From JBLMZW01 sp050259035 (GTDB lineage: Bacteria; Bacillota; Syntrophomonadia; Syntrophomonadales; DTU052): a DNA stretch of 32,457 nucleotides. This document shows positions 16,168 to 25,613 of this stretch, one piece after another. Below the pieces are notes generated by a model. That model worked only from the letters and a program-made list of their open reading frames with translations, did no database searches and was not told where the DNA came from. Location of the stretch: assembly GCA_050259035.1 (NCBI GenBank), contig JBLMZW010000078.1:1-32457 (forward strand), read 5' to 3'. Made by a program: the position numbers and the translations under genes. The number at the start of each line of letters is the position of its first letter. Within the stretch, counting starts at the first letter, position 1.

Positions 16168-17721
16168 CTAAGCCCAAATGAAGGTCAGGACGGCTGCCAC
16201 TGTAGTCAAGAACAGTGAAATGACGAAGGCCACCTTGATGACCTCGGATTCAATTCCTATAGCGTCAATTGTGGCGGCGGCATTCTGCAGCTTGGCCGGG
16301 GATATTACACTGGCCAGACCACCGGCAATAGCAGTACCTGCAGTAACTATCAGAGCGTTAACTTTAAGCAGATCAGAAGTCAGCAGATGATACTTGGTAA
16401 AGAGCGCAATGGTTGAAGCCTCGCTTCCACTGACGAACCCTCCCAGGAGTCCTAAAAAAGCGCCGACTGCGGGGTAGAGTCCCTTGAAAAAGTTGGCTGA
16501 ACTTGTTGCCAATACCGAGATCATGTTCCAGTCAGCATTTGCCGGAGGAGTCCATACAGCGGTAGTGCCGTTGAACCCAGATAAGTTCATAACATAAGCG
16601 ATAGCGAAAAATATGGCGGCAGAAAAAGTGGGCCGGGGAGCCCGGGCCAACCATTTCTTCATAGTCTCTTTCCACTGAGCCCGCGAAGGCTTTATGAACG
16701 GAATGGCCAGGAGAGTACTTATAATAACCCAGCTATAAGCATTCCAAAGCATCCTGGTCATTACGGGTTTGCCTCCTGGAATGATTTCCGCCGGCATTGC
16801 TACTGTCTTATACAGGTAATCAAAAACCGGGGGATAAAAGTTTATGAATAGGCAGGCGGCTACCAGAATGATCCAGGGACTTAAGGCCACCAAAAGCGAT
16901 GTAGAACTCTCGGTCTTAGTTTCTTCGGGAGTAAGAAGACTGCGGTCAATAATCGATTTACCGGTCAGTTTCAAATAAAGAAGCATAACCAGGATGGTCA
17001 CAGCCCCTGCAATAACTCCGGTCAATACGATGCCGCGGCCGACGTGAGCGACTGCCATGGCTGTTAACCCCATGGTAAGACCTGCCAACAGACAGGGAAC
17101 AAACCCTTCCTTAATCTGTTTGAAACCACCAACAATATATAGCATTCCAAACCCGATCAGGGTGGAGATTATAGGCATATATTGCGAAAAGATCAAGGCC
17201 GACTGGTTAAGAGATGTCCCGGTCATGTCGGAATAGACCACCAGGGGCGCTCCCAGCAAGGCATAGGTACAAAGGGAATCAAAACCCAGAGCGGGCAAGG
17301 CCACTGCCACAAAAGTCGAATAACCCAGAGCCAGCATTATGGGGGGGAGAATTGAAACCGGGGTTGCTCCGACCGCCACCAGAAGGGTACCGAGTCCCAT
17401 ATTAATAATCATGATCTGAACAGCGCGGTCATTTTGAGCAATGGTTTTAACAAAAACCGAGATACGCTTTAGTGCTCCAGTACATTCAAGAAATGTGATC
17501 TGTAGAATCGAAGCTGCAACCATAAGTGAAACGGGAAAAGAAGCAACGACACCCGCAAGACTAGCGGTAAGTCCGACCCGGATAGAGGTATGGAAGAAAG
17601 CTATAGCGATAAGCAATACCGCAATCCATCCTACCAACCCACTGGCATCAGCCGGCCATTTCCACACAACCAGCAAAGCCAGAACCAGAATAACTGGCAA
17701 CAACGTGAGAATAACATCCAT
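16168..17721 (-). CDS. lctP: L-lactate permease family transporter
   Basis: 517 residues from the ATG at 17721, eight bases after GGAGG. A TTG five codons earlier overlaps that binding site and is rejected. The protein has about twelve to fourteen hydrophobic segments. Family signatures of LctP/LldP (TC 2.A.14) are visible: VGATPVSILPPIMLALGYS, LLGGFVSGSEASTIALF and, near the end, ASVISPAKLQNAAATID. These are proton symporters for lactate and sometimes glycolate. No lactate dehydrogenase is in the window, so uptake for oxidation, or lactate exchange with a partner, is an inference. A TetR gene lies upstream on the same strand with a 141-base gap, in which I see no copy of the palindrome found at 18590-18608. 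Confidence 0.93.
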   Translation of the reverse strand: MDVILTLLPVILVLALLVVWKWPADASGLVGWIAVLLIAIAFFHTSIRVGLTASLAGVVASFPVSLMVAASILQITFLECTGALKRISVFVKTIAQNDRAVQIMIINMGLGTLLVAVGATPVSILPPIMLALGYSTFVAVALPALGFDSLCTYALLGAPLVVYSDMTGTSLNQSALIFSQYMPIISTLIGFGMLYIVGGFKQIKEGFVPCLLAGLTMGLTAMAVAHVGRGIVLTGVIAGAVTILVMLLYLKLTGKSIIDRSLLTPEETKTESSTSLLVALSPWIILVAACLFINFYPPVFDYLYKTVAMPAEIIPGGKPVMTRMLWNAYSWVIISTLLAIPFIKPSRAQWKETMKKWLARAPRPTFSAAIFFAIAYVMNLSGFNGTTAVWTPPANADWNMISVLATSSANFFKGLYPAVGAFLGLLGGFVSGSEASTIALFTKYHLLTSDLLKVNALIVTAGTAIAGGLASVISPAKLQNAAATIDAIGIESEVIKVAFVISLFLTTVAAVLTFIWA

Positions 17722-17862
17722 CAAACCGTCCTCCAATCTCTATTCTGTTGTTTGATTAAATGAAGACAACTTAAAAAATATTCTTCAAAGTTTTATTAAT
17801 TCCTGCAAGCTAATTATGGAATTCACGTGAAAGGATGATCAGCATTGAGGGCGAAATATATA

Positions 17863-18456
17863 TTAATGGCCTACGATGTTGCGGAGCAGTTGGTCGGCAT
17901 AAAGGGATCTTACAGCAGGGATCGAAAGGTCGACTCCCGAAGTCTCCTGAATTCGCGAGCCCAATAAGATAGGGAAAGACATGCAGCTAAGCAACTGAAG
18001 GGATATAATTAAATAAGAAATTGGGTCTTCGCCGGGGCGAATCTGGGCTATAATTCCACTAATGAGTTTGGCCCCTTCCTCTTTAAGGTATTCCTGATAT
18101 TCAACCGGGCCGGGGTAATCGTGTATGCTCTGGTCGATCAGGTTCTTAATTATATCCGGGTAGTCGAACAAGGTATTGATGTAAGTATGGATAAAGTTTC
18201 TCAGCCTGGTTTCCGGATTGACGTTATTATCCTCCAGGCATTGAAAAGTTTCTTTCATCTGCACCAGTATGTGTTTTATGGCCTCATTAACCACAGCATC
18301 CTTGGAGCCGAAATGGTAGTTTATGGCCGCAACATTGACTCCGCCCCGGGCAGCTATCTTTCTGACCGTAGCCTTCTGGAATCCTTCGGCAGCAATGATG
18401 TCCAGGGTGGCGTTAATAATTCTATCTTTGGTCGTTTTACCGGTTAAGTCTCGCAT
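17863..18456 (-). CDS. TetR-family transcriptional regulator
   Basis: 197 residues, ATG start with GGAG five bases upstream on the minus strand. Residues about 10-57 form the TetR DNA-binding domain: a helix, then ATVRKIAARGGVNVAAINYH as the helix-turn-helix and FGSKDAVV after it. The remaining helices form the ligand-binding and dimerisation domain, with no sequence hint of the ligand. It is transcribed divergently from the giant activase gene; its promoter and an operator-like palindrome lie in the gap. In similar Firmicutes such regulators next to acyl-CoA genes sense acyl-CoA or related compounds; that is only an analogy here. Confidence 0.92.
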   Translation of the reverse strand: MRDLTGKTTKDRIINATLDIIAAEGFQKATVRKIAARGGVNVAAINYHFGSKDAVVNEAIKHILVQMKETFQCLEDNNVNPETRLRNFIHTYINTLFDYPDIIKNLIDQSIHDYPGPVEYQEYLKEEGAKLISGIIAQIRPGEDPISYLIISLQLLSCMSFPILLGSRIQETSGVDLSIPAVRSLYADQLLRNIVGH

Positions 18457-18488
18457 AGTGTCTCCAATAATTAAAAACGTTTGGTTAG

Positions 18489-18517
18489 ATTTTAGAAAGA
18501 ATGAATAACTATGTCAA
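18489..18517 (-). promoter_or_regulatory. Promoter of the tetR gene
   Basis: On the minus strand TTGACA (18517-18512) is followed by a 17-base spacer and TAAAAT (18494-18489), 5 of 6 to consensus. Transcription should start near 18482, where a perfect AAACGTTT (18475-18482) also lies and could be a weak autoregulatory site. Confidence 0.75.
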
Positions 18518-18547
18518 TAGAGATGGTGTCTTGCAGGCCGTAACTGA

Positions 18548-18576
18548 TTGACAAGCTATCGACTATTCCTTAACAT
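18548..18576 (+). promoter_or_regulatory. Promoter of the giant activase gene
   Basis: A perfect TTGACA (18548-18553), a 17-base spacer and TAACAT (18571-18576). Transcription should begin near 18583, just before the palindrome at 18590-18608. Confidence 0.72.
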
Positions 18577-18589
18577 AGAAATATAAGAT

Positions 18590-18608
18590 TTTCAAACAAT
18601 GTTTGAAA
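18590..18608. promoter_or_regulatory. Palindromic operator, probable TetR site
   Basis: TTTCAAACA and TGTTTGAAA are exact reverse complements around a single A. A 19-base site of this form is typical for a TetR dimer. It sits immediately downstream of the predicted activase start point and before its ribosome binding site, where a bound dimer would block transcription. That the neighbouring TetR binds it is inferred. Confidence 0.68.
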
Positions 18609-18641
18609 TTTTATATTTATCCTCGCCTGGGGAGAAGTTAT

Positions 18642-21600
18642 ATGAATAAGAATCAGAAATCTATATTTAATATGGGGTTGGATGTTGGCTCAACCACAGT
18701 AAAAACTGTTTTATTAAATCACGACAATAGTATTGTATTTAGTGCCTACCGGCGTCACTTCGCAGAGGTGAAGAGTACCATTGCCGGGTTGATTCAGGAA
18801 GCATATCAACACGTCGGAGACAGCCCCATCACGGTTATGGTAACCGGCTCAGCCGGGTTATCCATCTCTTCCTGGTTGGAGCTGGACTTTGTCCAGGAGG
18901 TTATCGCCTGCAATCGTTCTATTGAAGCCTATATTCCCAATACCGATGTGGCCATAGAACTTGGCGGCGAGGATGCCAAGATTACTTTCTTACAAAACGG
19001 TATAGAACAAAGAATGAATGGTACTTGTGCCGGAGGTACCGGAGCATTTATAGACCAGATGGCAGCATTAATCGGAACCGATGCCGGCGGTTTGAATGAA
19101 CTGGCCAGCAAGCATAATATGATATATCCTATAGCAGCCCGGTGCGGGGTTTTCGCTAAGAGCGATATTCAGCCCCTCCTGAATGAAGGAGCCGCGAAGG
19201 AAGATATAGCTGCTTCAGTATTTCAGTCAGTGGTAAACCAGACGGTTAGCGGGTTGGCTTGCGGGAGATCAATAAAAGGTAAAGTAGCATTTCTCGGCGG
19301 GCCTTTATACTTTCTTTCCGAACTACGCAATCGTTTTAAGGACTCCCTTAAACTAACGGATAAACAGATGGTATTTCCTGAAAATGCTCAATTCTTCGTA
19401 GCTATGGGCGCTGCCATGACTTCACGCAGTCAGGAGCCCCAGGCTTTTAAGAAATTGGTTGACCGGCTGCCCGATTTAAACCAGCAGACCGACAGTGAGG
19501 TGTGGCGGTTACAGCCACTTTTTGCGGATGAAGAGGAACTGTGCCAATTCCGGGAAAGGCAGGACCAATACCGGGTACAAACAGGCTCACTGGAAGGCTT
19601 TGCCGGAGATTGTTTCCTGGGAATCGATGCGGGGTCGACCACCACCAAAGCAGTTCTGGTAGACTCGGACGGAAAGTTGCTTTATTCGTTTTATGGCAGC
19701 AATGAAGGCAGTCCTATGAAGTCTACAATTCGGATATTGAAGGATCTTTATAGTAAAATGCCGGAAGAGGCAAGAATAGTACATTCTGCCGTAACCGGCT
19801 ATGGAGAAGGTTTAATCAAGGCGGCTTTTAAGCTGGATTTGGGTGAAATTGAGACCATTGCCCATTATACTGCGGCTGAGTTTTTCAGCCCGGGGGTTGA
19901 TTTCATATTAGATATTGGCGGCCAGGACATGAAATGCCTGAAGATTAAGGAAGGGGTTATTGAGAGTATAATTCTTAATGAAGCTTGTTCTTCAGGATGC
20001 GGTTCTTTCCTTGAGAGCTTTGCTCATTCTCTTAATATGCCCGTTGCGGAATTTGCGGAACAGGCTCTCTTAGCCGAGTCACCGGTTGACCTGGGCACAC
20101 GCTGCACCGTCTTTATGAATTCCAAAGTGAAACAGGCCCAGAAGGAAGGAGTCTCAGTAGGTGACATCTCCTCGGGACTGTCTTATTCAGTGATTAAGAA
20201 TGCCCTGTTTAAGGTCATAAAAATAAGGAATCCCCGTGATTTGGGAGAAAAGATAGTTGTTCAGGGAGGCACCTTCTATAATGATGCAGTCTTAAGAAGC
20301 TTCGAGATAGTAGCTGGCCGCGAGGTGGTAAGACCTGATATCGCTGGCCTGATGGGGGCCTTTGGCGCGGCTCTGATTGCCAGAAATAAATACAAACAGG
20401 GGAACCCCAGTACCATGATTTCACGGCATAACCTCGAGCAGTTCACTATAAAATCTGCCACTGCCCGTTGTGGGGGTTGTGTCAATAAGTGCCTTTTAAC
20501 GGTAAACAAATTCCCGGATGGAGGAAGGTTTATTTCCGGTAACCGCTGTGAAAAGGCTTTTGGTAAAGAAAACGCCAACAAGGACATTCCTAACCTGTAC
20601 AAGTATAAATACGAGCGGTTATTTGGTTATGAGCCTCTTGCGGTTGAAAATGCTCCCCGGGGAGTAATTGGTGTACCCAGGGTTCTCAACATGTATGAGG
20701 ATTATCCTTTCTGGTTTACATTTTTGACCGAATTGGGTTTCCGGGTTGAGCTTTCTCCACATTCCTCTAAAACTATTTTTACCCTGGGAGGGGAGACCAT
20801 TCCATCAGAATCGGCTTGCTACCCGGCTAAACTAGCACACGGGCATATAGCGGCACTGGTTAAGCAAGGAATCAAGACTATATTTTATCCCTGTATTATT
20901 CACGAGCGCAAAGAGCAGGAGATGGCTAATAATCATTATAATTGCCCGATGGTGATATCGTATCCTGAAGTAATCGCTAAAAACATGGATATGATCAATG
21001 ATAATCAAGTACTCTTGATTAATCCGTTTCTTCCGTACCATCATAAAAAAAGGCTTATCAGCCGTCTTTATCAGGAATTCAAGCCTTTCAAGATCAGCCG
21101 CAGGGAGATAGCCCGGGCGGTGAATATTGCCTGGCAAGAGGACGAAACCTTCAAACGAGACCTGCGCCAAAAAGGGGAAGAGGCCCTGGCTTGCATTGAA
21201 GAATACGGGAACCGGGGGATTATTCTAGCGGGACGGCCTTATCATCTGGATCCGGAGATAAACCATGGTATTGCTGATTTAATCAACTCTTACGGTCTGG
21301 CAGTACTAACTGAAGACTCGGTAGCCCATTTAAGTGAAGTACAGCGGCCTCTGAGGGTGGTAGACCAGTGGATGTATCATTCCCGCCTTTATGCTGCGGC
21401 ATCCTTTGTAGCCGCTCAGCAACGGTTGGAATTGATTCAGCTCAATTCCTTTGGATGTGGATTGGATGCAGTGACGACCGATCAGGTACAGGAAATACTT
21501 CATCAAAGCGGCAAAATCTATACGGCACTAAAAATAGATGAGGGCAGTAATCTGGGTGCAGCCAAAATTCGTATCCGTTCACTTCTGGCTGCTTTGGAAG

Positions 21601-22919
21601 AGAGGGCAAGGACCAACTTTCAGCCGACGATCAAAGAAGAAAAACCCAAACGTCTCATATTTACTGAAGAAATGAAATGGAAACATACGATATTATGTCC
21701 GCAAATGGCACCGATTCATTTCGAATTCCTGGAACCGGTGTTTGCCAGCGATGGTTTCAAGGTAGAACTTCTCACCGATGTGGAAAGAGACGACATTGAG
21801 GAAGGCCTAAAGTATGTTAACAACGACGCATGTTTTCCTTCCATAATTGTAATCGGGCAGTTGATTCGTGCCTTACAATCTGGGAAATACGATCTTGATA
21901 ATACCTCAGTAATCATAAGTCAGACCGGGGGCGGATGCCGGGCAACCAACTATATAGGTTTGTTAAGAAAAGGGTTAATCGAAGCCGGATTCGAAAATAT
22001 ACCGGTTATTTCGGCCAATGTTAGTGGGTTGGAATCCCACCCCGGCTTTAAATTGACTAGAAAACTGATGAACAAAGCTATTATGGGTGTGGTATACGGA
22101 GACCTATTGATGCGGGTATTGCACCGAGTAAGGCCTTATGAAAAGGTATCGGGATCAGCGGAACTCTTATACCGCAAATGGATTAGACGTTGTACCGCCC
22201 AATTGATGGACGGTAATAAACAGGAATTCCGGCGAAATATTCATGAAATCATAAGAGAATTCGATTCTCTGGAGATTAACGATCAAAAGAAACCCAGGGT
22301 AGGGATTGTTGGTGAGATTCTGGTTAAATACCATCCGGCGGCTAATAACAACGTAATTAAGGTCCTGGAAAGAGAGGGCGCCGAGGTGGTTATTCCCGAT
22401 TTAATGGATTTCTTCCTTTATAGTATGTATGACAGTGTATTTAGCCACGATGTTCTCGCCGGTTCCTTAAAGAGCAAGCTCACAGCCAAATATTTTATCA
22501 GATATTTTGAGAACTGGCGCAAATACATGAAACAGGCCCTGCGCAAGAGCAGACGTTTCGAGGCTCCAGGCTCTATATACCATAAAGCCGAATTGGCTCG
22601 GAAGGTTTTGTCATTAGGGCATCATACCGGGGAAGGATGGTTTCTCACCGGAGAGATGGTAGAGCTTATCGAGGATAGAGTAAACAATATTGTTTGTATG
22701 CAGCCCTTTGCCTGCCTGCCCAATCACGTTACCGGCAAAGGAATGATAAAGGAATTAAGAAGACAATACCCCGAAGCCAATATCGTAGCTATAGATTATG
22801 ACCCCGGAGCCAGTGAAGTCAACCAGCTAAACCGGATTAAGCTGATGCTGGGAGTAGCTTTTAAAAACCTACATGACAACGATTCCTTACATCAAATCAT
22901 AACCAGCCATTCAAGCTAA
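18642..22919 (+). CDS. Giant two-ATPase acyl-CoA dehydratase activase (BadF/HgdC type)
   Basis: 1425 residues from the ATG at 18642 after GGGGAGAAG. A frame opening at 18603 lies in the operator and is rejected. Two ASKHA ATPase modules come first: GLDVGSTTVK (12-21) with GGEDAKITF, and GIDAGSTTTKAV (from 327) with DIGGQDMKC. In the first, C129 (GTCAGGTG) and C168 (ARCGVFAK) sit almost exactly where HgdC, the 2-hydroxyglutaryl-CoA dehydratase activator, holds its [4Fe-4S] cluster (Cys127 and Cys166). A four-cysteine motif (CGGCVNKC...NRC) follows. The second half resembles the DUF2229 and dehydratase-subunit-like regions of 'CoA-substrate-specific activases'. Known activators drive ATP-dependent one-electron transfer to a dehydratase or reductase. 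No partner dehydratase is in the window, so the substrate is unknown. Confidence 0.9.
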   Translation: MNKNQKSIFNMGLDVGSTTVKTVLLNHDNSIVFSAYRRHFAEVKSTIAGLIQEAYQHVGDSPITVMVTGSAGLSISSWLELDFVQEVIACNRSIEAYIPNTDVAIELGGEDAKITFLQNGIEQRMNGTCAGGTGAFIDQMAALIGTDAGGLNELASKHNMIYPIAARCGVFAKSDIQPLLNEGAAKEDIAASVFQSVVNQTVSGLACGRSIKGKVAFLGGPLYFLSELRNRFKDSLKLTDKQMVFPENAQFFVAMGAAMTSRSQEPQAFKKLVDRLPDLNQQTDSEVWRLQPLFADEEELCQFRERQDQYRVQTGSLEGFAGDCFLGIDAGSTTTKAVLVDSDGKLLYSFYGSNEGSPMKSTIRILKDLYSKMPEEARIVHSAVTGYGEGLIKAAFKLDLGEIETIAHYTAAEFFSPGVDFILDIGGQDMKCLKIKEGVIESIILNEACSSGCGSFLESFAHSLNMPVAEFAEQALLAESPVDLGTRCTVFMNSKVKQAQKEGVSVGDISSGLSYSVIKNALFKVIKIRNPRDLGEKIVVQGGTFYNDAVLRSFEIVAGREVVRPDIAGLMGAFGAALIARNKYKQGNPSTMISRHNLEQFTIKSATARCGGCVNKCLLTVNKFPDGGRFISGNRCEKAFGKENANKDIPNLYKYKYERLFGYEPLAVENAPRGVIGVPRVLNMYEDYPFWFTFLTELGFRVELSPHSSKTIFTLGGETIPSESACYPAKLAHGHIAALVKQGIKTIFYPCIIHERKEQEMANNHYNCPMVISYPEVIAKNMDMINDNQVLLINPFLPYHHKKRLISRLYQEFKPFKISRREIARAVNIAWQEDETFKRDLRQKGEEALACIEEYGNRGIILAGRPYHLDPEINHGIADLINSYGLAVLTEDSVAHLSEVQRPLRVVDQWMYHSRLYAAASFVAAQQRLELIQLNSFGCGLDAVTTDQVQEILHQSGKIYTALKIDEGSNLGAAKIRIRSLLAALEERARTNFQPTIKEEKPKRLIFTEEMKWKHTILCPQMAPIHFEFLEPVFASDGFKVELLTDVERDDIEEGLKYVNNDACFPSIIVIGQLIRALQSGKYDLDNTSVIISQTGGGCRATNYIGLLRKGLIEAGFENIPVISANVSGLESHPGFKLTRKLMNKAIMGVVYGDLLMRVLHRVRPYEKVSGSAELLYRKWIRRCTAQLMDGNKQEFRRNIHEIIREFDSLEINDQKKPRVGIVGEILVKYHPAANNNVIKVLEREGAEVVIPDLMDFFLYSMYDSVFSHDVLAGSLKSKLTAKYFIRYFENWRKYMKQALRKSRRFEAPGSIYHKAELARKVLSLGHHTGEGWFLTGEMVELIEDRVNNIVCMQPFACLPNHVTGKGMIKELRRQYPEANIVAIDYDPGASEVNQLNRIKLMLGVAFKNLHDNDSLHQIITSHSS

Positions 22920-22935
22920 ATCCTTTTATCCAAAC

Positions 22936-22968
22936 AAAAACGGGACTATCAAAGCCCCGTTTTTCCTT
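22936..22968. terminator. Bidirectional terminator after the activase gene
   Basis: AAAAACGGG (22936-22944) pairs with CCCGTTTTT (22956-22964) around an 11-base loop. T-tracts arise on both strands, so it serves the activase gene and the converging coat-protein gene. Confidence 0.88.
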
Positions 22969-22977
22969 TTCAAAAAG

Positions 22978-23241
22978 CTACTGCATTTGGGATTGCATAC
23001 TGGAAAAACTCTGTTGAATGCGACTAACTTCATCCTGCGGAGCGGGTGCAACCTTATACCAACCTTTTTGATTCATTACGTCGAATATTTTCTTTTGATG
23101 GTCTAAACAACCATTCAACATCGAACTGAAATGAGATCTCACCTGAGGATCAGCACTTTCCAGCACCCCGTTGGTAAGCATGCTTGCAGCTAGTTTGTGC
23201 TGATAGAGGAGAATACCCATCCATTCACTGTCTTTACTCAA
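22978..23241 (-). CDS. CotF-like spore coat protein
   Basis: 87 residues. I place the start at the second of two in-frame TTG codons (23241), which is eight bases after GGAGG; the first (23247) is only two bases from it. The sequence WMGILLYQHKLAASMLTNGV then a helix with LNGCLDHQKKIFDVMNQKGW and a Q-rich tail matches the coat F domain, a short ferritin-like helical hairpin found in spore coats and related helical-bundle proteins. It overlaps in regulation with the gene before it: the binding site sits on that gene's stop. Presence of this pair supports a spore-forming host. Confidence 0.75.
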   Translation of the reverse strand: MSKDSEWMGILLYQHKLAASMLTNGVLESADPQVRSHFSSMLNGCLDHQKKIFDVMNQKGWYKVAPAPQDEVSRIQQSFSSMQSQMQ

Positions 23242-23254
23242 GTTCAATACCTCC

Positions 23255-23458
23255 TTACTGCATCCTGCCGCCCTTGGTTACCAGGGAAGCTGAAGATTGA
23301 ATCCACTGCCGGTGTTCACTGCTGATAGACTGCATCAGACTTTTGATTTGAGAATCGGTGATCTCACTGGTTGCGTGCTGGCAAGTCTTATCGATTGATT
23401 CAAATAACTTGCTGGCATCTTCGAGAAAGAGCAATTCTCGGCTAGATAACTGACTCAC
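23255..23458 (-). CDS. Small helical partner of the CotF-like protein
   Basis: 67 residues, GTG start eight bases after AGGAGG on the minus strand. It is nearly all helix, opening SQLSSRELLFLEDASKLFES and then HATSEITDSQIKSLMQSISS followed by EHRQWIQ, a pattern similar to the first half of coat F-type helical hairpins. The downstream gene starts 13 bases after its stop, so the two are an operon and may form a complex. It lacks a clear functional motif; the spore coat role rests on its partner. Confidence 0.62.
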   Translation of the reverse strand: MSQLSSRELLFLEDASKLFESIDKTCQHATSEITDSQIKSLMQSISSEHRQWIQSSASLVTKGGRMQ

Positions 23459-23663
23459 AGATGTAACCTCCTGTATAGTTAATGGCAGCCGGCAGGAGAT
23501 TCTATATCAGGTACTAACATTAATGATGGTTGCAAGGGTATTTCTCATGCAGGCTGCTAAAGTATATATTGCACAAAACTTGGTTGGTGTATGGGAGGAA
23601 TATTGTGGAATTAAAAACCAATAAGTTAATAATAAAATATTACACAATAGTACATTACATAAA

Positions 23664-23672
23664 TGTTATAAT
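23664..23672 (+). promoter_or_regulatory. Extended -10 promoter of the second acyl-CoA dehydrogenase gene
   Basis: TGTTATAAT: a TG one base before a perfect TATAAT (23667-23672). No good -35 is visible, as is usual for extended -10 promoters. The start point would lie near 23679, leaving a leader of under 20 bases before the ATG at 23696. Confidence 0.55.
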
Positions 23673-23695
23673 TCATAATAGAAAGGGGGTTGACC

Positions 23696-25495
23696 ATGGC
23701 AGAAAGATTCGCCAGCCGGCGCAACATTGACTTTTTATTAAATGAAGTATTTAATGTGGATTCGCTTGTAGACTATCCTTATTACCAGGACCATAGCCGG
23801 GAGACTTTGAATTTGGTGATTGACACCGCCTGGAAGATCGCAACTGATGTAATGTATCCCTGTTTTAAAGAAATGGATGAGAACCCGCCCCAATGGATTG
23901 ATGGACAGGTTAAAGTCAACCCGATAGTAAAAGATTATCTCAAGGAATGCGGGCAGGGGGGCTGGATTAATGCCCATATGTCGAATGAATTTGGGGGCCA
24001 GCAGCTTCCTAATATGCTTCGCTTTGTTACCGGGTTTATTTTTAGTGCTGCCAATTATTCTCTGTCGGTTTATCCCATGCTTACAGCAGGGGCAGCTAAC
24101 CTTATAGCTGCTTTTGGATCGAAAGAAATGCAGGAGGCTTATCTGGAGAAGATGTTTGCCGGGGAGTGGCAGGGTACTATGGCCCTTACAGAACCCGATG
24201 TTGGCAGCTCACTCTCTGATTTGACCACTCAGGCTATTCCAACCGGTGAGGGTTACTACCTTATTAAAGGCAAGAAAATTTTCATCTCAGCCGGTACCCA
24301 TGAGGCAGTTGACAATGTGGTGCACTTGATGCTGGCCCGAATTCAGGGAGCACCAGCCGGAGTAAAAGGAATATCACTGTTTGTTGTGCCAAAGCAAAGG
24401 ATTACCGCCGGGGGAGGACTGGAAAACAATGATCTTACTTGCGACGGAATAGAACATAAACTGGGCTATCGCGGTTGTCCCATTTGCCAGCTCACTATGG
24501 GGGAAAACGGGGATTGCCGTGGCTACCTGGTGGGAGAAGCCAATAAGGGACTGGCCTATATGTTTGCTATGATGAATGAAGAACGTATAAATGTAGGTAT
24601 TGGAGCTACCTCCAAGACCACCGCTGCCTATTATGCGGCTCTTGAGTACTGCCAGCAGCGCCTTCAGGGAAGGAAACTATCCGATAAGGATCCTCAGAGC
24701 CCTCAGGTGCCGATTATCCAGCATCCCGACATTAAACGCATGCTCCTGTTCCAACGTGCGGTGGCGGAAGGTTCATTATCCCTGGCTTTACAGCTTAGTA
24801 AGTACCTTGACCTGATAGCAGTGGGTGAAGACAAGGAAAAGTATGAATTACTGGTAGATGTGCTGGTTCCTATCGTTAAGACCTATCCTTCAGAAATGGG
24901 GATCCTGGCTACCAGTATGGCCATCCAGTGTCTGGGAGGATACGGTTATTGCAGCGATTTCCCGGTGGGACAGTATTATCGCGATATACGAATCGACCCG
25001 ATTCACGAAGGAACCACCGGGATCCAGGGCCAGGATCTTCTAGGCCGCAAGGTTACTATGAAAAAGGGTGAAGCCTACAAGTTATATCTGGAGGAAGTAA
25101 ATAAATCTATTGAAGAGGCCCGGGGAATAGAAGAGACGAAAACATATGCTCTTCGGCTCTCTGAGGCATTGAAAGTGCTGCAAAAAGTAACCATGAGTCT
25201 TTTAACCCTGGCTGGCCAGGGCAAGATAGAGGATTTCCTGGCAGATGCCACCTTGTACCTCGAGATGTTCGGCATTATAGCCATAGCCTGGCAGTGGCTC
25301 ATTCAGGCTATAGCCGTGGAAAAGGCCTTGAAGGAAAGCCCTACGGCAACTGATATCAATTTCTACCTGGGTAAAGCGTATACCTGCGGGTATTTCTTTG
25401 AATATGAATTGCCGAAAATTGAAGGCCTTGCACATAGACTCCTGAGTGAGGACAAACTTACGGTTGCCATTCAGGAGGAATATTTCGAGGATTAA
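23696..25495 (+). CDS. Acyl-CoA dehydrogenase, 600-residue class
   Basis: 599 residues from the ATG at 23696 after AAAGGGGG; a TTG two codons earlier is rejected. It carries the full set: GTMALTEPDVGSSLSDLTT (FAD and substrate binding) in the middle domain, and E438 in IHEGTTGIQG as the catalytic base that removes the alpha proton. A C-terminal helical extension of about 150 residues gives the length typical of the long-chain/AidB-DmdC-like branch common in Firmicutes and deltaproteobacteria. Product is trans-2-enoyl-CoA; electrons go to ETF. The enoyl-CoA hydratase gene follows on the same strand after 118 bases, so the two carry out successive beta-oxidation steps. Confidence 0.94.
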   Translation: MAERFASRRNIDFLLNEVFNVDSLVDYPYYQDHSRETLNLVIDTAWKIATDVMYPCFKEMDENPPQWIDGQVKVNPIVKDYLKECGQGGWINAHMSNEFGGQQLPNMLRFVTGFIFSAANYSLSVYPMLTAGAANLIAAFGSKEMQEAYLEKMFAGEWQGTMALTEPDVGSSLSDLTTQAIPTGEGYYLIKGKKIFISAGTHEAVDNVVHLMLARIQGAPAGVKGISLFVVPKQRITAGGGLENNDLTCDGIEHKLGYRGCPICQLTMGENGDCRGYLVGEANKGLAYMFAMMNEERINVGIGATSKTTAAYYAALEYCQQRLQGRKLSDKDPQSPQVPIIQHPDIKRMLLFQRAVAEGSLSLALQLSKYLDLIAVGEDKEKYELLVDVLVPIVKTYPSEMGILATSMAIQCLGGYGYCSDFPVGQYYRDIRIDPIHEGTTGIQGQDLLGRKVTMKKGEAYKLYLEEVNKSIEEARGIEETKTYALRLSEALKVLQKVTMSLLTLAGQGKIEDFLADATLYLEMFGIIAIAWQWLIQAIAVEKALKESPTATDINFYLGKAYTCGYFFEYELPKIEGLAHRLLSEDKLTVAIQEEYFED

Positions 25496-25613
25496 GCGAA
25501 TGAAACCGGTTAGATAATATGAAATCCCGGAATCATTTACTCAGCTTTGTTAAGGGTTGTACCTTAATCGAGCTTATCACTATTCGGGTAATTAAGTAAA
25601 AGGGGGATTTTCA

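Noticed and set aside
18603..18641. Earlier start of the activase gene
   Set aside because: It would place the start codon within the operator-like palindrome, without a binding site; the ATG at 18642 has GGGGAGAAG upstream.
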